64,000 nucleotides of DNA from Gordonia sp. ABSL11-1 (GTDB lineage: Bacteria > Actinomycetota > Actinomycetes > Mycobacteriales > Mycobacteriaceae): positions 180,470-244,469 of the forward strand of contig NZ_JASXSI010000006.1 in the NCBI RefSeq assembly GCF_030315685.1, written 5' to 3'. The notes beneath the pieces are model-generated. The model worked only from the letters and a program-made list of their open reading frames with translations, searched no databases and was not told the origin of the DNA. Below are positions 1-8,783 of the stretch, piece by piece (within the stretch, counting starts at the first letter, position 1; every line of letters begins with the position of its first letter). Position numbers and translations under genes: made by a program.

Positions 1-313
1 CCGCGGGGAGTTTCGGGATCTCCGGATACTCGACCTGCTTCCACCCGGAGGTGATGTCGGTGTTGTGCTTGTAGAAGTCCGCGTTGATGTCGATGAACAC
101 CTTGTCGCGGGTACCGAGCTTGTCGGCGGGGTAGATCGCGTCCACCGGGCAGGCATCCGCGCACGCGCCGCAGTCGATGCAGGCCTCCGGATCGATGTGC
201 AGGATGTCGGAGGAACCGAATCCCCGCTCTTCGGGGGTCGGGTGGATGCAGTTGACCGGACACACGGACACACATGCCGCGTCGCTGCAGCAGGATTGGG
301 TGATGACGAACAT
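1..313 (-). CDS. FprB-type ferredoxin / ferredoxin-NADP reductase, N-terminal ferredoxin module (partial)
   Basis: The first 104 codons are visible; the gene runs off the left edge of the window. The translation begins MFVITQSCCSDAACV and carries a seven-iron ferredoxin pattern. The first cysteine cluster is around C9, C14, C18 and C22; the second is C45-xx-C48-xx-C51-xxx-C55P. The start and spacing resemble the N-terminal ferredoxin domain of mycobacterial FprB (MPHVITQSCCNDASCV), which is followed by an FAD/NADPH reductase domain. A stand-alone ferredoxin remains possible because the rest is missing. The start codon overlaps the TGA of the diiron oxygenase gene by one base (TGATG), so the two are translationally coupled. 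Inference: this protein supplies electrons to that oxygenase. Confidence 0.8.
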   Translation of the reverse strand, partial: MFVITQSCCSDAACVSVCPVNCIHPTPEERGFGSSDILHIDPEACIDCGACADACPVDAIYPADKLGTRDKVFIDINADFYKHNTDITSGWKQVEYPEIPKLPA

Positions 314-1281
314 CAGAGCATGTTCGCTTTCCGGTAGTAGTGCATAGCCGGGCGGGTCAGCAGACCGACCTCGTCGAGGAACTCCATGAGGTGCGCGCAG
401 CTGCTACGGATCATCGACTGGAAATGCGAGTTCGTGTTCATCTCGGCGACAGCACGATCGGCGTCCAGACCGGCATCGGCGAAGGCCTTCTTCTGGACCA
501 GGCTGGTGACGATGAAGTAGGCACCGAGCGCCACATACAGGGCACTGAACTGGCGACGTGCCCAGCCGACGCCCTCCATCGACTCACGCACCTCTTCGCG
601 CGCGAACTTCATGTGCCGCGACTCCTCGAGCACGTGGATCTCGTTGACGGTCCGGATGAACGGGAGCACCCGGTCGTCGCGCATGCAGCCGCGCTGGAAG
701 ACGTCGAGCACCTCCTCGGCGACGAGGATGCCGGCATAGGCGACCTCGTTCTTCGCGGTGCGCTTGAAGAGCTTGCCCAGACGGCCCACCGCCTTGGTGG
801 GCTTGTAGGACGTGCCGACCATCTTCTGCGACGCCTTCGCGAACATGATCGAATGACGGCACTCGTCGGCGACCTCGGTGAGCGCGAACTGGAACTCCGG
901 GTCGTGATAGGCGCCCAGATACTGGTCGCGGATGACCATCTCCTGCAAGATCATCTCGAACCAGATGCCGATGTTCATGATCGACGCGAACTCGTGCCGT
1001 GTCACCGAGATGCGCTGCTCCTCGGTGAGTTCGCTCCAGTACGCCGTTCCGTACAGCGACGACCATTCCGGGCTGCACCCGTACTTGGTCGGGTCCATCG
1101 GCTCCGACCAGTCGATCTCGGTCAGCGCGTTGCGGGAGAGCCGTGCGGCCGAGGCGAGCAGACGTTCGGAGACCTCATTGGCCCCCTGATCGCGCATGCT
1201 GACGACGTTGTCGCCGTGAGCGACGGCGGCGCTCTCGCGGCCGGTTCCGTCCCCCGGTGTCCGTTCCATCGCTACGGTCAT
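313..1281 (-). CDS. AurF-like diiron oxygenase
   Basis: A 322-residue ferritin-fold diiron protein of the AurF (p-aminobenzoate N-oxygenase) family. These enzymes use O2 and external electrons to oxidise amines or other substrates in the cytoplasm. Candidate iron ligands are E109 in WFEMILQEM, E136/E140 and H143 in EVADECRH, E190 in VAEEVLD, and the late ExxxExxRH pattern around E215-H223. The first ATG of the open frame lies further out and would overlap the divergent dehydrogenase. I chose ATG 1281 because GGGAGG sits about 9 nt before it and it clears the intergenic region. The ferredoxin gene follows with a 1-bp overlap. The substrate cannot be told from sequence; related mycobacterial proteins are often linked to lipid metabolism, but that is weak. 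Confidence 0.82.
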   Translation of the reverse strand: MTVAMERTPGDGTGRESAAVAHGDNVVSMRDQGANEVSERLLASAARLSRNALTEIDWSEPMDPTKYGCSPEWSSLYGTAYWSELTEEQRISVTRHEFASIMNIGIWFEMILQEMVIRDQYLGAYHDPEFQFALTEVADECRHSIMFAKASQKMVGTSYKPTKAVGRLGKLFKRTAKNEVAYAGILVAEEVLDVFQRGCMRDDRVLPFIRTVNEIHVLEESRHMKFAREEVRESMEGVGWARRQFSALYVALGAYFIVTSLVQKKAFADAGLDADRAVAEMNTNSHFQSMIRSSCAHLMEFLDEVGLLTRPAMHYYRKANML

Positions 1282-1323
1282 CGCAATCGACCTCCCGGGT
1301 CGTCGGTGAACAACTGTTCTTTC

Positions 1324-1360
1324 ATGACAATGGGCACTGTTATGACAATGTGTGTTGTCA
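1324..1360. promoter_or_regulatory. Candidate operator: repeated ATGACAATG plus inverted repeat TGACAA-N6-TTGTCA
   Basis: The gap between the divergent diiron oxygenase (start 1281) and dehydrogenase (start 1460) holds ATGACAATG at 1324-1332 and again at 1342-1350, 18 bp apart. The second copy forms a perfect 6-bp inverted repeat, TGACAA (1343-1348) with TTGTCA (1355-1360). The patch is much less GC-rich than its surroundings. Position and symmetry suggest a site for a TetR- or GntR-type dimer controlling both genes. No regulator gene is adjacent, so the protein is unknown. Confidence 0.5.
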
Positions 1361-1459
1361 AGATAGCATCGCTGCGTGAGGCAGTAAACAGCCTCGGCAT
1401 ATACTGGCCGGTAACTTAACGGGGGAATGCCCCCGAGCTGGGCAAAGGCAGGAGAGCAC

Positions 1460-2230
1460 ATGTCATCGATCTTCATTTCCGGCGGCGCGGCGGGCATCGG
1501 GCTGGCGACCGCGGAGCGGTTCTCCCGCGAGGGATGGACGGTCGGCGTGTACGACGTGTCGGCAGACGCGCTGTCGAAGGTGAAGGCGGATCACCCTGAG
1601 TGGATCGTCGGCGAACTCGACGTCCGTGACGACAAGCAGTGGGCCGATGCGCTCGCCGACTTCACCTCGCAGACCGACGGTCACCTCGATGTGCTCGACA
1701 ACAACGCCGGCATCCTCGTCGAGGGACCGTTGCACGAGATCTCGGCGGACGCCGTTCGGCGACAGATCGAGATCGACGCCCTCGGCGTGGCGCTGGGTGC
1801 GCAGGCCGCCTACCCCTACCTGAAGGCGACACCGGGTGCGCATCTGGTCAACATCGCGTCGGCGTCGGCGATCTACGGGCAACCCGGCATCGCCACCTAC
1901 AGTGCGACGAAGTTCTTCGTCGGCGGTCTGACCGAGGCCTTGGAGCTCGAATGGGAGCACGACGACATCCGGGTCGTCGGCATCTGGCCGCTCTGGGCCA
2001 AGACCGCCCTCGCCGACAACGACGCCAAGTCGACGAAGACGCTCGGCGTGCGGATCACCCCGGACCAGGTCGCGGAGAAGGTCTGGGAGTCGGTTCACCC
2101 GACGCGCCAAGACAAACTCCTGCACCGGACCAGCTACTCGGTGGGCGCTCAGACCCTGGTGCTCGGCAACGCGGCGAAGTTCATCCCTAATTTCCTCAAC
2201 CGGGCGGTCAACAAACTCATCGCCCAGTAA
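1460..2230 (+). CDS. Short-chain dehydrogenase/reductase (SDR family)
   Basis: A 256-residue classical SDR, probably a cytoplasmic NAD(P)(H)-dependent alcohol/ketone oxidoreductase. Visible motifs are the glycine-rich cofactor loop GGAAGIG (residues 8-14), NNAG (81-84), a serine in SASA (about 134-136) and the catalytic YSATK (Y147, K151). The C-terminus ends in a short hydrophobic, basic tail (KFIPNFLNRAVNKLIAQ). An upstream in-frame ATG exists at 1427, but AGGAG sits just before ATG 1460 and that start aligns with the beta-strand of the Rossmann fold, so 1460 is preferred. It is divergent from the diiron oxygenase and probably co-regulated through the 1324-1360 repeats. The substrate is unknown. 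Confidence 0.87.
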   Translation: MSSIFISGGAAGIGLATAERFSREGWTVGVYDVSADALSKVKADHPEWIVGELDVRDDKQWADALADFTSQTDGHLDVLDNNAGILVEGPLHEISADAVRRQIEIDALGVALGAQAAYPYLKATPGAHLVNIASASAIYGQPGIATYSATKFFVGGLTEALELEWEHDDIRVVGIWPLWAKTALADNDAKSTKTLGVRITPDQVAEKVWESVHPTRQDKLLHRTSYSVGAQTLVLGNAAKFIPNFLNRAVNKLIAQ

Positions 2231-2281
2231 GCCGGGATGCCGGCCCGCGAGGGCCGGTGGCATTCGGGGTCCCGTCGGCGG

Positions 2282-3646
2282 TCACCGCACGCCGACCCGT
2301 TCCTCCACGATGTCGGCGGCGGCGGCGACCGACCGGTTCGGCGGCGTCATCCGCGTGGCGAGGTCGGCAGCCGACGACCGGACCGACATCGTCAGGATCG
2401 ATCCGAGGCCGACACACGCGCTGTCCTCGGTCAGTGCCGACATCCGTATCGCCGCACCCACTCCCATGGCCCGCACCCGATGCGCCCACAGCGGCTGGTC
2501 GGCGGTCACGGCACAGATCATCGTCGGCAGACCCGCCCGCAGGGTTGCCGCAGTCGTACCCGCACCACCGTGGTGCACGGCGGCTGCGCAGTGCGGCAAC
2601 ACCGAGGCGTGGTCGACGGCGCCGACGACGAAGGTGCCGTCATCGGCGGGCTCCGTTCGGTGATCTCCCGCCACCAGGCAGCGCCGTCCGAGCCGACGAG
2701 CGGCGCGCGTGACACAGCGCAGTGCCGCATCGTGTGCCGGTGACGCCATGCTGCCGAACGTGATGAACACCGGTGGGTCGCCCGCGCTCAGCCACGCGGC
2801 CAGATCCGGACTGTCCGCGTCGATCTCGTCGAGTTGCCGACGGTTCTCCGGTGGCAGGTCGAGGAAACCGACGATCGGCCTGGTCGGTCCCCACTCGGCG
2901 GAGAGGCCGTCGAACAGCGTACCGTCGAATGCCTGGATCTGGCAGGTGCCGCGAGCAGCGAGGCGACCTGGCAGCGGGCCCCGTTGGGCGGGTAGACCGA
3001 TGCGGCGTCGAAAGGCGTTCTCGTTCCATCCGGTTGCGGCCCAGGTGACGCGGTCGGCGATGCGCCACGTGCGGCGCTTCGCGGCAGGCGACCACCGTGC
3101 CGTCGCGCGGGGAAGTGCGCCGACGACGCCGTTCTCCGACATCGGACCGTGGCGCAGTACCACCATCTCCACACCGAGTCGGTCGGCGAGGGCAAGTCCA
3201 CGGTCCTGACACAGCGGCGCCACCACCAGACAGTCGACGTCGGCGAGCGGTGCGTCCTCGGCGAGGAATGCACCGATGAGGTCGTCGTCGAATGCCGCGA
3301 ACCCGGAGCGGATGGTCGAGATCGCGAAGCGCCACCGCGACAGCGGGTTACGCCGACTCGCAGCGATCGCCTCATCCGACGACCACGCGCCGCGCTCATC
3401 GAGTCCGATCGGCATGACGTGATCGACGCCCACCTCGTCGGCGAGGGTGGTCAAGTTGGGCGGCGCGAGGACAGTCACCCGCCGGCCACGGCGCTGCAGC
3501 TCCAAGGCCAGACAGACGCCCGGTTGAATGTCACCGCGGCTGCCGTACAGCACGATCGCGACGTGCATGCATTCGGGCGCCGTCGGTCCGTCGGGCGCGG
3601 GACCGGACGGCGAGGACGAGGACCACAAGGGGTCGGACACCGTCAT
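2282..3646 (-). CDS. MGT/GtfB-type glycosyltransferase (GT-B fold)
   Basis: A 454-residue glycosyltransferase of the UGT/GtfB type. These enzymes move a sugar from a nucleotide-sugar to a lipid or natural-product acceptor. The N-terminal acceptor domain starts at about residue 28 with AIVLYGSRGDIQPG; a Ser/Pro-rich stretch precedes it, so a later start is possible. The C-terminal donor-binding signature is clear: HHGGAGT at about 358-364 and ADQP around 382-385. It resembles the mycobacterial Rv1524/Rv1526c group involved in glycolipid glycosylation. The gene follows the acyltransferase at 3650 with a 3-bp gap and belongs to the 6462-to-2282 operon. A second homologue lies on the other strand at 6579, so two successive glycosylations are plausible. 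Confidence 0.87.
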   Translation of the reverse strand: MTVSDPLWSSSSPSGPAPDGPTAPECMHVAIVLYGSRGDIQPGVCLALELQRRGRRVTVLAPPNLTTLADEVGVDHVMPIGLDERGAWSSDEAIAASRRNPLSRWRFAISTIRSGFAAFDDDLIGAFLAEDAPLADVDCLVVAPLCQDRGLALADRLGVEMVVLRHGPMSENGVVGALPRATARWSPAAKRRTWRIADRVTWAATGWNENAFRRRIGLPAQRGPLPGRLAARGTCQIQAFDGTLFDGLSAEWGPTRPIVGFLDLPPENRRQLDEIDADSPDLAAWLSAGDPPVFITFGSMASPAHDAALRCVTRAARRLGRRCLVAGDHRTEPADDGTFVVGAVDHASVLPHCAAAVHHGGAGTTAATLRAGLPTMICAVTADQPLWAHRVRAMGVGAAIRMSALTEDSACVGLGSILTMSVRSSAADLATRMTPPNRSVAAAADIVEERVGVR

Positions 3647-3649
3647 CTC

Positions 3650-5032
3650 TCACCAGAATCCGTGGTCGAGGTCCCAGCCGGTCAGTTCGTCGTCGACCAG
3701 CTTGCGGAGTATCTCGTTGTCGCCGAAATGATCCGGATGGATACCGAAGAACGTCAGGGTGATCTTGTCGCCGTACTCCACCGCCCACGCGGCGAGCGCC
3801 GGTCCCTGTCGACGCCGACGGTCCGCCGGCATGCCCTGCATGATCGCGCGGATGGCGAACGACGACGCCGTGACACCGCCGATCTCCAACGATTCCCGCG
3901 GTGCGACGCCGAGATTCGAGACGGTGGTGTCCGGCCCCGGTATCGATGACATCATCTTCGCGACGAGTCTCCGTGGGAGCAGCCGCACGATCGGCGCCAG
4001 GTTGTCCGCTGTCTGGTCGGCACCCGACTCCGCGTAGTCGATGAAGGCACGCTTGCTGAGTGCCCGTATCCCGTCGAGACGTGTCGCCGGTTCGACCGGC
4101 TCGGACAACCGGATCCACACACCTCCGGACGCGTTGGCCGCCCCCTCATCCGGATCGCCTGTCCGCTTGTCGACCGCGATGCAGACCCGGAGGTCCCCCG
4201 GGATGGGCAGTCCCGATCGGTGCACGACCCCGGCAAGGAGTGCGGTGAACAGACTGTTCGCGGTACCGTTGTGCTCACGCGCCCGCGCGTGCCAGGCCTG
4301 TCGGTCGATGTCGACGATCGCGAGCGTGGTGTCGGGGCCGCCGCGAGGAGCGGCAATCGGGTTCGGTGGAGCCGACGCCTGGGCGGGAGGCCGCGACGCG
4401 GTGCCACGCCCCCGACCGGCATGTCGTGCCTGCCGCGCCTGGCGGACGAGTTTTCGCAGCGACGAACCGGCGGCGGACAGTTGACGCCCTCCGTCGACGA
4501 CGTCCTCGCGGACCGCCCGAGCGCTGCCCACCGCGTGGGCCGCGGGCAACGACGTCTCGACCCCGGCGTGGGCCGCCGCCAACGCGCGGTACACACCCTG
4601 ACCGTCGGCGATCATGTGCGACAACAACAACGAGACAACCCGTCGGCCGTCGGTGGTGGTGGCCGACTCCAGCCGCCAGCCGGCACCGTCGGCCGGTCGC
4701 AGATCCGCCGCACGCAGTCGCTCGTCGGCCCACGACCCGACCTCGTCGTCGCCGATCCGGCCGGACTCGATCGCCGACAGCGGCATGCTCGACCGCACCC
4801 AGCGATGCCTGGCGGCCGGAATCCGCGTTCGTCGGACAGCACGATGGAGTGACCCGATACTCAAGGCGCCACGCAGTGAGTCCACGGCCTGCTCGCCGGG
4901 GTCATCGTCGAAGACCCAGAGGAACTGGATCGGTGCACTCATCCCGAGCAGGTCCTCGGCCAGCAGGTAGGACTCGTCGGCACCGCTCACCCGCGGCGGT
5001 GCGAGCGGCGCTCGCCCGGTCGTCGTCGTCAT
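3650..5032 (-). CDS. WS/DGAT-like acyltransferase, condensation-domain superfamily (copy 1)
   Basis: A 460-residue CoA-dependent acyltransferase-fold protein related to wax-ester/diacylglycerol synthases and Pap proteins. The catalytic motif reads S-H139-MIA-D143-G144, keeping the essential second His and the Asp-Gly of HHxxxDG. A later VSNLGVAP segment matches the conserved N-terminal-to-C-terminal bridge of WS/DGAT proteins. The C-terminus (GWDLDHGFW) closely parallels the neighbouring copy (GWGLPHEIW), so these are tandem paralogues. ATG 5032 is chosen because GGAGAA lies 6-7 nt before it, starting right after the stop of the upstream gene. Role by context: esterification of a sugar or lipid hydroxyl in the glycolipid locus. 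Donor and acceptor are unknown. Confidence 0.82.
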   Translation of the reverse strand: MTTTTGRAPLAPPRVSGADESYLLAEDLLGMSAPIQFLWVFDDDPGEQAVDSLRGALSIGSLHRAVRRTRIPAARHRWVRSSMPLSAIESGRIGDDEVGSWADERLRAADLRPADGAGWRLESATTTDGRRVVSLLLSHMIADGQGVYRALAAAHAGVETSLPAAHAVGSARAVREDVVDGGRQLSAAGSSLRKLVRQARQARHAGRGRGTASRPPAQASAPPNPIAAPRGGPDTTLAIVDIDRQAWHARAREHNGTANSLFTALLAGVVHRSGLPIPGDLRVCIAVDKRTGDPDEGAANASGGVWIRLSEPVEPATRLDGIRALSKRAFIDYAESGADQTADNLAPIVRLLPRRLVAKMMSSIPGPDTTVSNLGVAPRESLEIGGVTASSFAIRAIMQGMPADRRRRQGPALAAWAVEYGDKITLTFFGIHPDHFGDNEILRKLVDDELTGWDLDHGFW

Positions 5033-5040
5033 CGTTCTCC

Positions 5041-6462
5041 TCACCAGATCTCGTGTGGAAGACCCCAACCGGACAGTTCCTCGCCGAGCAAGGTCGCCAG
5101 TGTGCGGTCGGAATCGAATCGGGTCTCGTCACAACCGAACACGGACATCGTGACGGTGTCGTCGGTCCGTACCAGCCAGGACTGCACGCCGTCGCCGAAG
5201 CGATAGGGCGCGGCGGGGTCGACACCCTGCGCGATCCCGCGGAAGGCGAATCGCGATGCGGGGACCCCACCGAGTTCCATGACCTGTGATGGGACGTCGC
5301 CCACGTTGGACACCATCGCATCGGGCATTCCGGATCCGGCGGTCGCGGCGCTCACCAGCCACGTCGACGGAAGGAGCCACACCATCGGCTGCAGGTGCGC
5401 GACGGCGGGCCGACGACCCGATGCGAGCCGGGAGTAGGCCGCCTTGCACGACGCGCGGATCCCGGCGAGGTCGCCCCCGGGTGATGGTCCGTCGGAGATC
5501 ATGATCGACACGCCCGCAGTGGCATTCGATCGCGGATCCTCCGCTCCCCGGCGCCGGTCGACGGGTACACCGACCTTGATCGTCTCGCCAGGAGGCGCGT
5601 ATCCGCTCGACCTCAGCAGACCGGTGACCACCGCGATGAAGAGGCTGTTGGACGTTCCGTCGCTCTCGGTCGCGACACGATCCCACGCCTGGACCGGGAC
5701 GGCGGCCGTCGCGCGTCGCCACGTCGCCGCGGGCGACCGCTCCGACATCGACGTGCGCACGGGACGGTCGTCGGGGGCGTCTCCGGCGGTCGCCGGCCGA
5801 ACCACTGTGTACAGGGCCTTCGCCACCCCGCGGCTGGCCGCCAGTACCTGTCTGCACCCGTCGGCCGCATCCGATGACCACCGGGTCTCGTTGCGTCCCT
5901 GTATCTCTCGTGGCTGCTCTGCGCCGACTCGGAGGTCCGGGGTCATGGCATCGGCGGCCGCCTGTACGAGGGTCCGCCCGTCGGTCACCAGGTGCAACGC
6001 ACAAAGGGACACCACCGTGCGATTCGAGTCGCTCCGGCCCGCTCGGAGTCGCCAGCATCTCCCCTGCTCTGGGTCGAGCCGAACCGAGTGCATCTCGGCC
6101 GCCGCCCAGGTGTCCATCTCCTCGTCAGGGATCGACCGGTCGTCCCAGTCGAGGTCGGGAGAGTCCACGGCGCGCTCCCAGCGAGGTCGCGCACCGGGGA
6201 TGCGGGGCACCACGACCCGCCGGTGCAACCGACCGCGGGAGAGTTCTCGGTTCATCGTCGTCAGCGCCTCGCGCGACACCGGTCCGTCGAGGACCCAGAC
6301 GAGTTGCAGGACCACGGTCCATCCGAGTGCTCGGTGCAGGAACCAGTAGGTGGCGTCCTCGTCCGAGAGCCGCACGACCGCCCGGCCTGAACCTCTGCGG
6401 ATCGGGTCGGCCTCGGCCCGCGACTGGGCATGACGCGTCGTCGCCATCGGTGTCGTGGTCAT
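5041..6462 (-). CDS. WS/DGAT-like acyltransferase, condensation-domain superfamily (copy 2)
   Basis: 473 residues, paralogous to the downstream gene at 3650. The catalytic signature is L-H157-LVT-D161-G162. The C-terminal half has MVSNVGDVP, equivalent to the VSNLGVAP of copy 1. A Ser/Arg/Pro-rich loop lies between the two lobes (about residues 190-245). It is the first gene of a minus-strand operon (two acyltransferases, then the glycosyltransferase at 2282) and is divergent from the glycosyltransferase at 6579. The 116-bp gap 6463-6578 must hold both promoters; I could not pick out a convincing -35/-10 pair. Likely role: acylation of the glycolipid product. No transmembrane segment is seen. 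Confidence 0.82.
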   Translation of the reverse strand: MTTTPMATTRHAQSRAEADPIRRGSGRAVVRLSDEDATYWFLHRALGWTVVLQLVWVLDGPVSREALTTMNRELSRGRLHRRVVVPRIPGARPRWERAVDSPDLDWDDRSIPDEEMDTWAAAEMHSVRLDPEQGRCWRLRAGRSDSNRTVVSLCALHLVTDGRTLVQAAADAMTPDLRVGAEQPREIQGRNETRWSSDAADGCRQVLAASRGVAKALYTVVRPATAGDAPDDRPVRTSMSERSPAATWRRATAAVPVQAWDRVATESDGTSNSLFIAVVTGLLRSSGYAPPGETIKVGVPVDRRRGAEDPRSNATAGVSIMISDGPSPGGDLAGIRASCKAAYSRLASGRRPAVAHLQPMVWLLPSTWLVSAATAGSGMPDAMVSNVGDVPSQVMELGGVPASRFAFRGIAQGVDPAAPYRFGDGVQSWLVRTDDTVTMSVFGCDETRFDSDRTLATLLGEELSGWGLPHEIW

Positions 6463-6578
6463 CGGTCCTCTCGAGTTCTGTTGCCCAGGAACATCTTTGT
6501 TGGATACACCGGCTTCTCCTTGCCGAGAATGTCTCGATCACCTCGCCTACACTGGGCGCCACACTCGACGAGGGGACG

Positions 6579-7853
6579 ATGATGATATTGGTGATGGCTG
6601 TCAACGGCAGTCGTGGCGATGTCCAGCCGGCAGTGGCCCTCGGCGGCGAACTGGAGTCGCGCGGTCACGACGTCACGATGCTGGTTCCCCCGGACCTGGT
6701 CGATTTCAGCGCGACGACCGGTCTGACGACCGAGTCCTACGGAGGAAGTACGCGCGAGGTGCTCGATTCGGATCTCGTGCGTGAGCGGATGAGATCGCGT
6801 GATCCGCGCATCCGCCTGCGAGCGGTCACCGAACTCACCGTCCGCGGCGGTCGGCTGATGCAGCAGCAGCTGCTCGACACCACCGAGGGCGCCGACGCGA
6901 TCATCGCCGGAAGCGCCGGCCAGGAACGGGCGCACAACGTAGCCCAGGTGCGAGGGCTGCCGCACATCCCCGTGCACCTGTGTCCCCTGCGTCGCAACGG
7001 ATCCACGTCTCTGCTGACCCATGTGGGGCTCGATGTCCCGGCGCCGATCGCACGCGCCAGCTGGTCGGTGGCCGAGCGGATTCTGTGGTGGGCCGGCCGA
7101 TCCGCGGAGAACGCGCTGCGTGACGATCTCGGCCTGGACGCGCTGCGCGAGCCGTTCGCGGCACAGATCGCCGCCACCGGAGTACCCGAGATACAGGCCT
7201 ATGACCCGGCGCTGTTCCCTTCCCTGTCCCATGAATGGGGCGCGCACCGACCCCTGGTGGGCTTCTTCACCCTCTCTCCCGAGCATCGAGAGGGCGTCGG
7301 CGACCAGGCGACAGCCGACCTGCTCCCCTGGATCGACGCCGGAATCCCACCCGTCTATGTCGGTTTCGGCAGCATGATGCCCGCCGATCCGGATCACCTC
7401 GCCGAGGTGTTCCGCACCGTCGCAGCCGAACTCGGCATCCGCCTGCTCGTGTCGGGCGGCTGGAGCGACTTCATGTCCGGAATCACCGACGACCGGATCC
7501 GTGCGGTCGGTCATGTCGACCACGACACGATTCTTCCGCTCTGCGCCGCGGCCGTCCACCATGGTGGTGCCGGCACGGTGGCAGCGGGATTGCGTGCCGG
7601 GATACCGACGGTGGTCACCTGGGTGGGCGCGGATCAACCTATTTGGGGCGCAGCGATCGCGAAGGCGGGTGTGGGTGCGAGTCTTCCGATGTCGCGCCTC
7701 GACCGGACGCGTCTCCTCGACGCGCTCCGCTCCGCGTTGGCGGGCGAGACGGCCGAGCACGCCCGCGCGCTCGGCAACGACCTCGTCGAACCGAAGCGAG
7801 CAGTCGCGACCGCCGCCGACGTGATCGAACGGGCGGCATCCAGACATCGCTAG
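6579..7853 (+). CDS. MGT/GtfB-type glycosyltransferase (second copy)
   Basis: A 424-residue GT-B glycosyltransferase homologous to the one at 2282. The N-terminus MMILVMAVNGSRGDVQPAV begins with the first beta-strand and the glycine-rich SRGD loop. The C-terminal donor site reads HHGGAGT (about 327-333), followed by GADQP (about 350-354). The reading frame is open far upstream, but GAGGGG just before ATG 6579 and the position of the first strand set the start there (ATG 6582 is an alternative). It is divergent from the acyltransferase operon and convergent with the GT2 gene, whose stop lies 9 bp away. The presumed acceptor is the lipid or sugar core of the locus. Confidence 0.87.
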   Translation: MMILVMAVNGSRGDVQPAVALGGELESRGHDVTMLVPPDLVDFSATTGLTTESYGGSTREVLDSDLVRERMRSRDPRIRLRAVTELTVRGGRLMQQQLLDTTEGADAIIAGSAGQERAHNVAQVRGLPHIPVHLCPLRRNGSTSLLTHVGLDVPAPIARASWSVAERILWWAGRSAENALRDDLGLDALREPFAAQIAATGVPEIQAYDPALFPSLSHEWGAHRPLVGFFTLSPEHREGVGDQATADLLPWIDAGIPPVYVGFGSMMPADPDHLAEVFRTVAAELGIRLLVSGGWSDFMSGITDDRIRAVGHVDHDTILPLCAAAVHHGGAGTVAAGLRAGIPTVVTWVGADQPIWGAAIAKAGVGASLPMSRLDRTRLLDALRSALAGETAEHARALGNDLVEPKRAVATAADVIERAASRHR

Positions 7854-7861
7854 CAGCGAGA

Positions 7862-8782
7862 TCACGGGAGGACGCGATCTGCCAGGCGCGTCCGCGCACG
7901 GCGCAGCGACCATCGTCCCGTATCAGCGTCATAAAGGCGGATCGCGGTGAGTCGGAGCGCGTGGAGAACCGTCAATGCGGGCACATAGATGAGCGCGGAC
8001 CCGGCCGTCAGGGCGAGGCGACGATGCAGCGCGAACGTCCGCGGCAGGAAGCTCATGTAGGTCACGAACGACGGCAGTGCCGACTCCATACGGCGCGCCG
8101 AGACGCCGACCGTGAGCGAGGCGAGAAACGCGTTGCGACCGCCGTCCTCGCCGATGCACAGACCCAGGTCGACGTCCTCGAAGATGTCGCGACGCATGCT
8201 GACGCGAGAGCGTATGCGCTCCCACGCATCTCGGCGCACGATCATGTTCGATCCGTAGAGCACGGGGATCTCGGTGACCGCGCGGTGCGCCCGGTGCCGC
8301 CCGAGAGGATGGATCTTGATCTTCCACCGGTCGAACCGTCCCGCGAGCGGCACACCATAGGCTTCGCCTCGTCCACACAGTGCCGACCAGTGAGCGTCCA
8401 CGTCGGCGCCGAAGAAGTCCACGATGGTCTGTGCCCAGTCCGGGCCGACTCGCGTGTCGGCGTCGATCCGGGCGATCAATTCACCCGTGGCCGCGTCCAT
8501 CCCCGCGTTGCGTGCGAAGACCAGTCCCTGCTGCGGCTCGTGCACGACCCGCACCTCCGGATGGTCTGCCGACACCGCGCTCACGACCGCCATCGAGTCG
8601 TCGGTGGAGTTGTTGTCGACGACGATGATCTCGGCGAGGTGCTCGATCTGACCGACGAGTCGGGCCAGACAGTCGCCGATGGTGTCCTCCTCGTCGTACA
8701 CCGGCACGACGACCGACAGTTTCGGGAGACCGTTGACGGGGATGTCGCCGACCTCGACCCGGGTTGCATTCGGTGGTTCCAC
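7862..8782 (-). CDS. Glycosyltransferase family 2
   Basis: A 306-residue GT-A enzyme. The fold opens with LSVVVPVYDEEDT (about 22-34), VVDNNSTDD follows (about 54-62), the metal-binding D-A-D is at 107-109 in ARIDADT, and EDVDLG lies about two thirds along. A hydrophobic stretch near the C-terminus (ALTAGSALIYVPALTVLHAL) suggests a membrane anchor. Such enzymes transfer sugars to lipid or polysaccharide acceptors at the cytoplasmic face. The GTG start is one base after the DrrB stop, so it is the third gene of a drrA-drrB-GT2 operon. That arrangement links sugar transfer to export of the product. Confidence 0.87.
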   Translation of the reverse strand: MEPPNATRVEVGDIPVNGLPKLSVVVPVYDEEDTIGDCLARLVGQIEHLAEIIVVDNNSTDDSMAVVSAVSADHPEVRVVHEPQQGLVFARNAGMDAATGELIARIDADTRVGPDWAQTIVDFFGADVDAHWSALCGRGEAYGVPLAGRFDRWKIKIHPLGRHRAHRAVTEIPVLYGSNMIVRRDAWERIRSRVSMRRDIFEDVDLGLCIGEDGGRNAFLASLTVGVSARRMESALPSFVTYMSFLPRTFALHRRLALTAGSALIYVPALTVLHALRLTAIRLYDADTGRWSLRRARTRLADRVLP

Positions 8783-8783
8783 G

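Noticed and set aside
5874..6578. Upstream extension of the glycosyltransferase at 6579
   Set aside because: It overlaps the divergent acyltransferase, and the Rossmann strand begins at the ATG preceded by GAGGGG.
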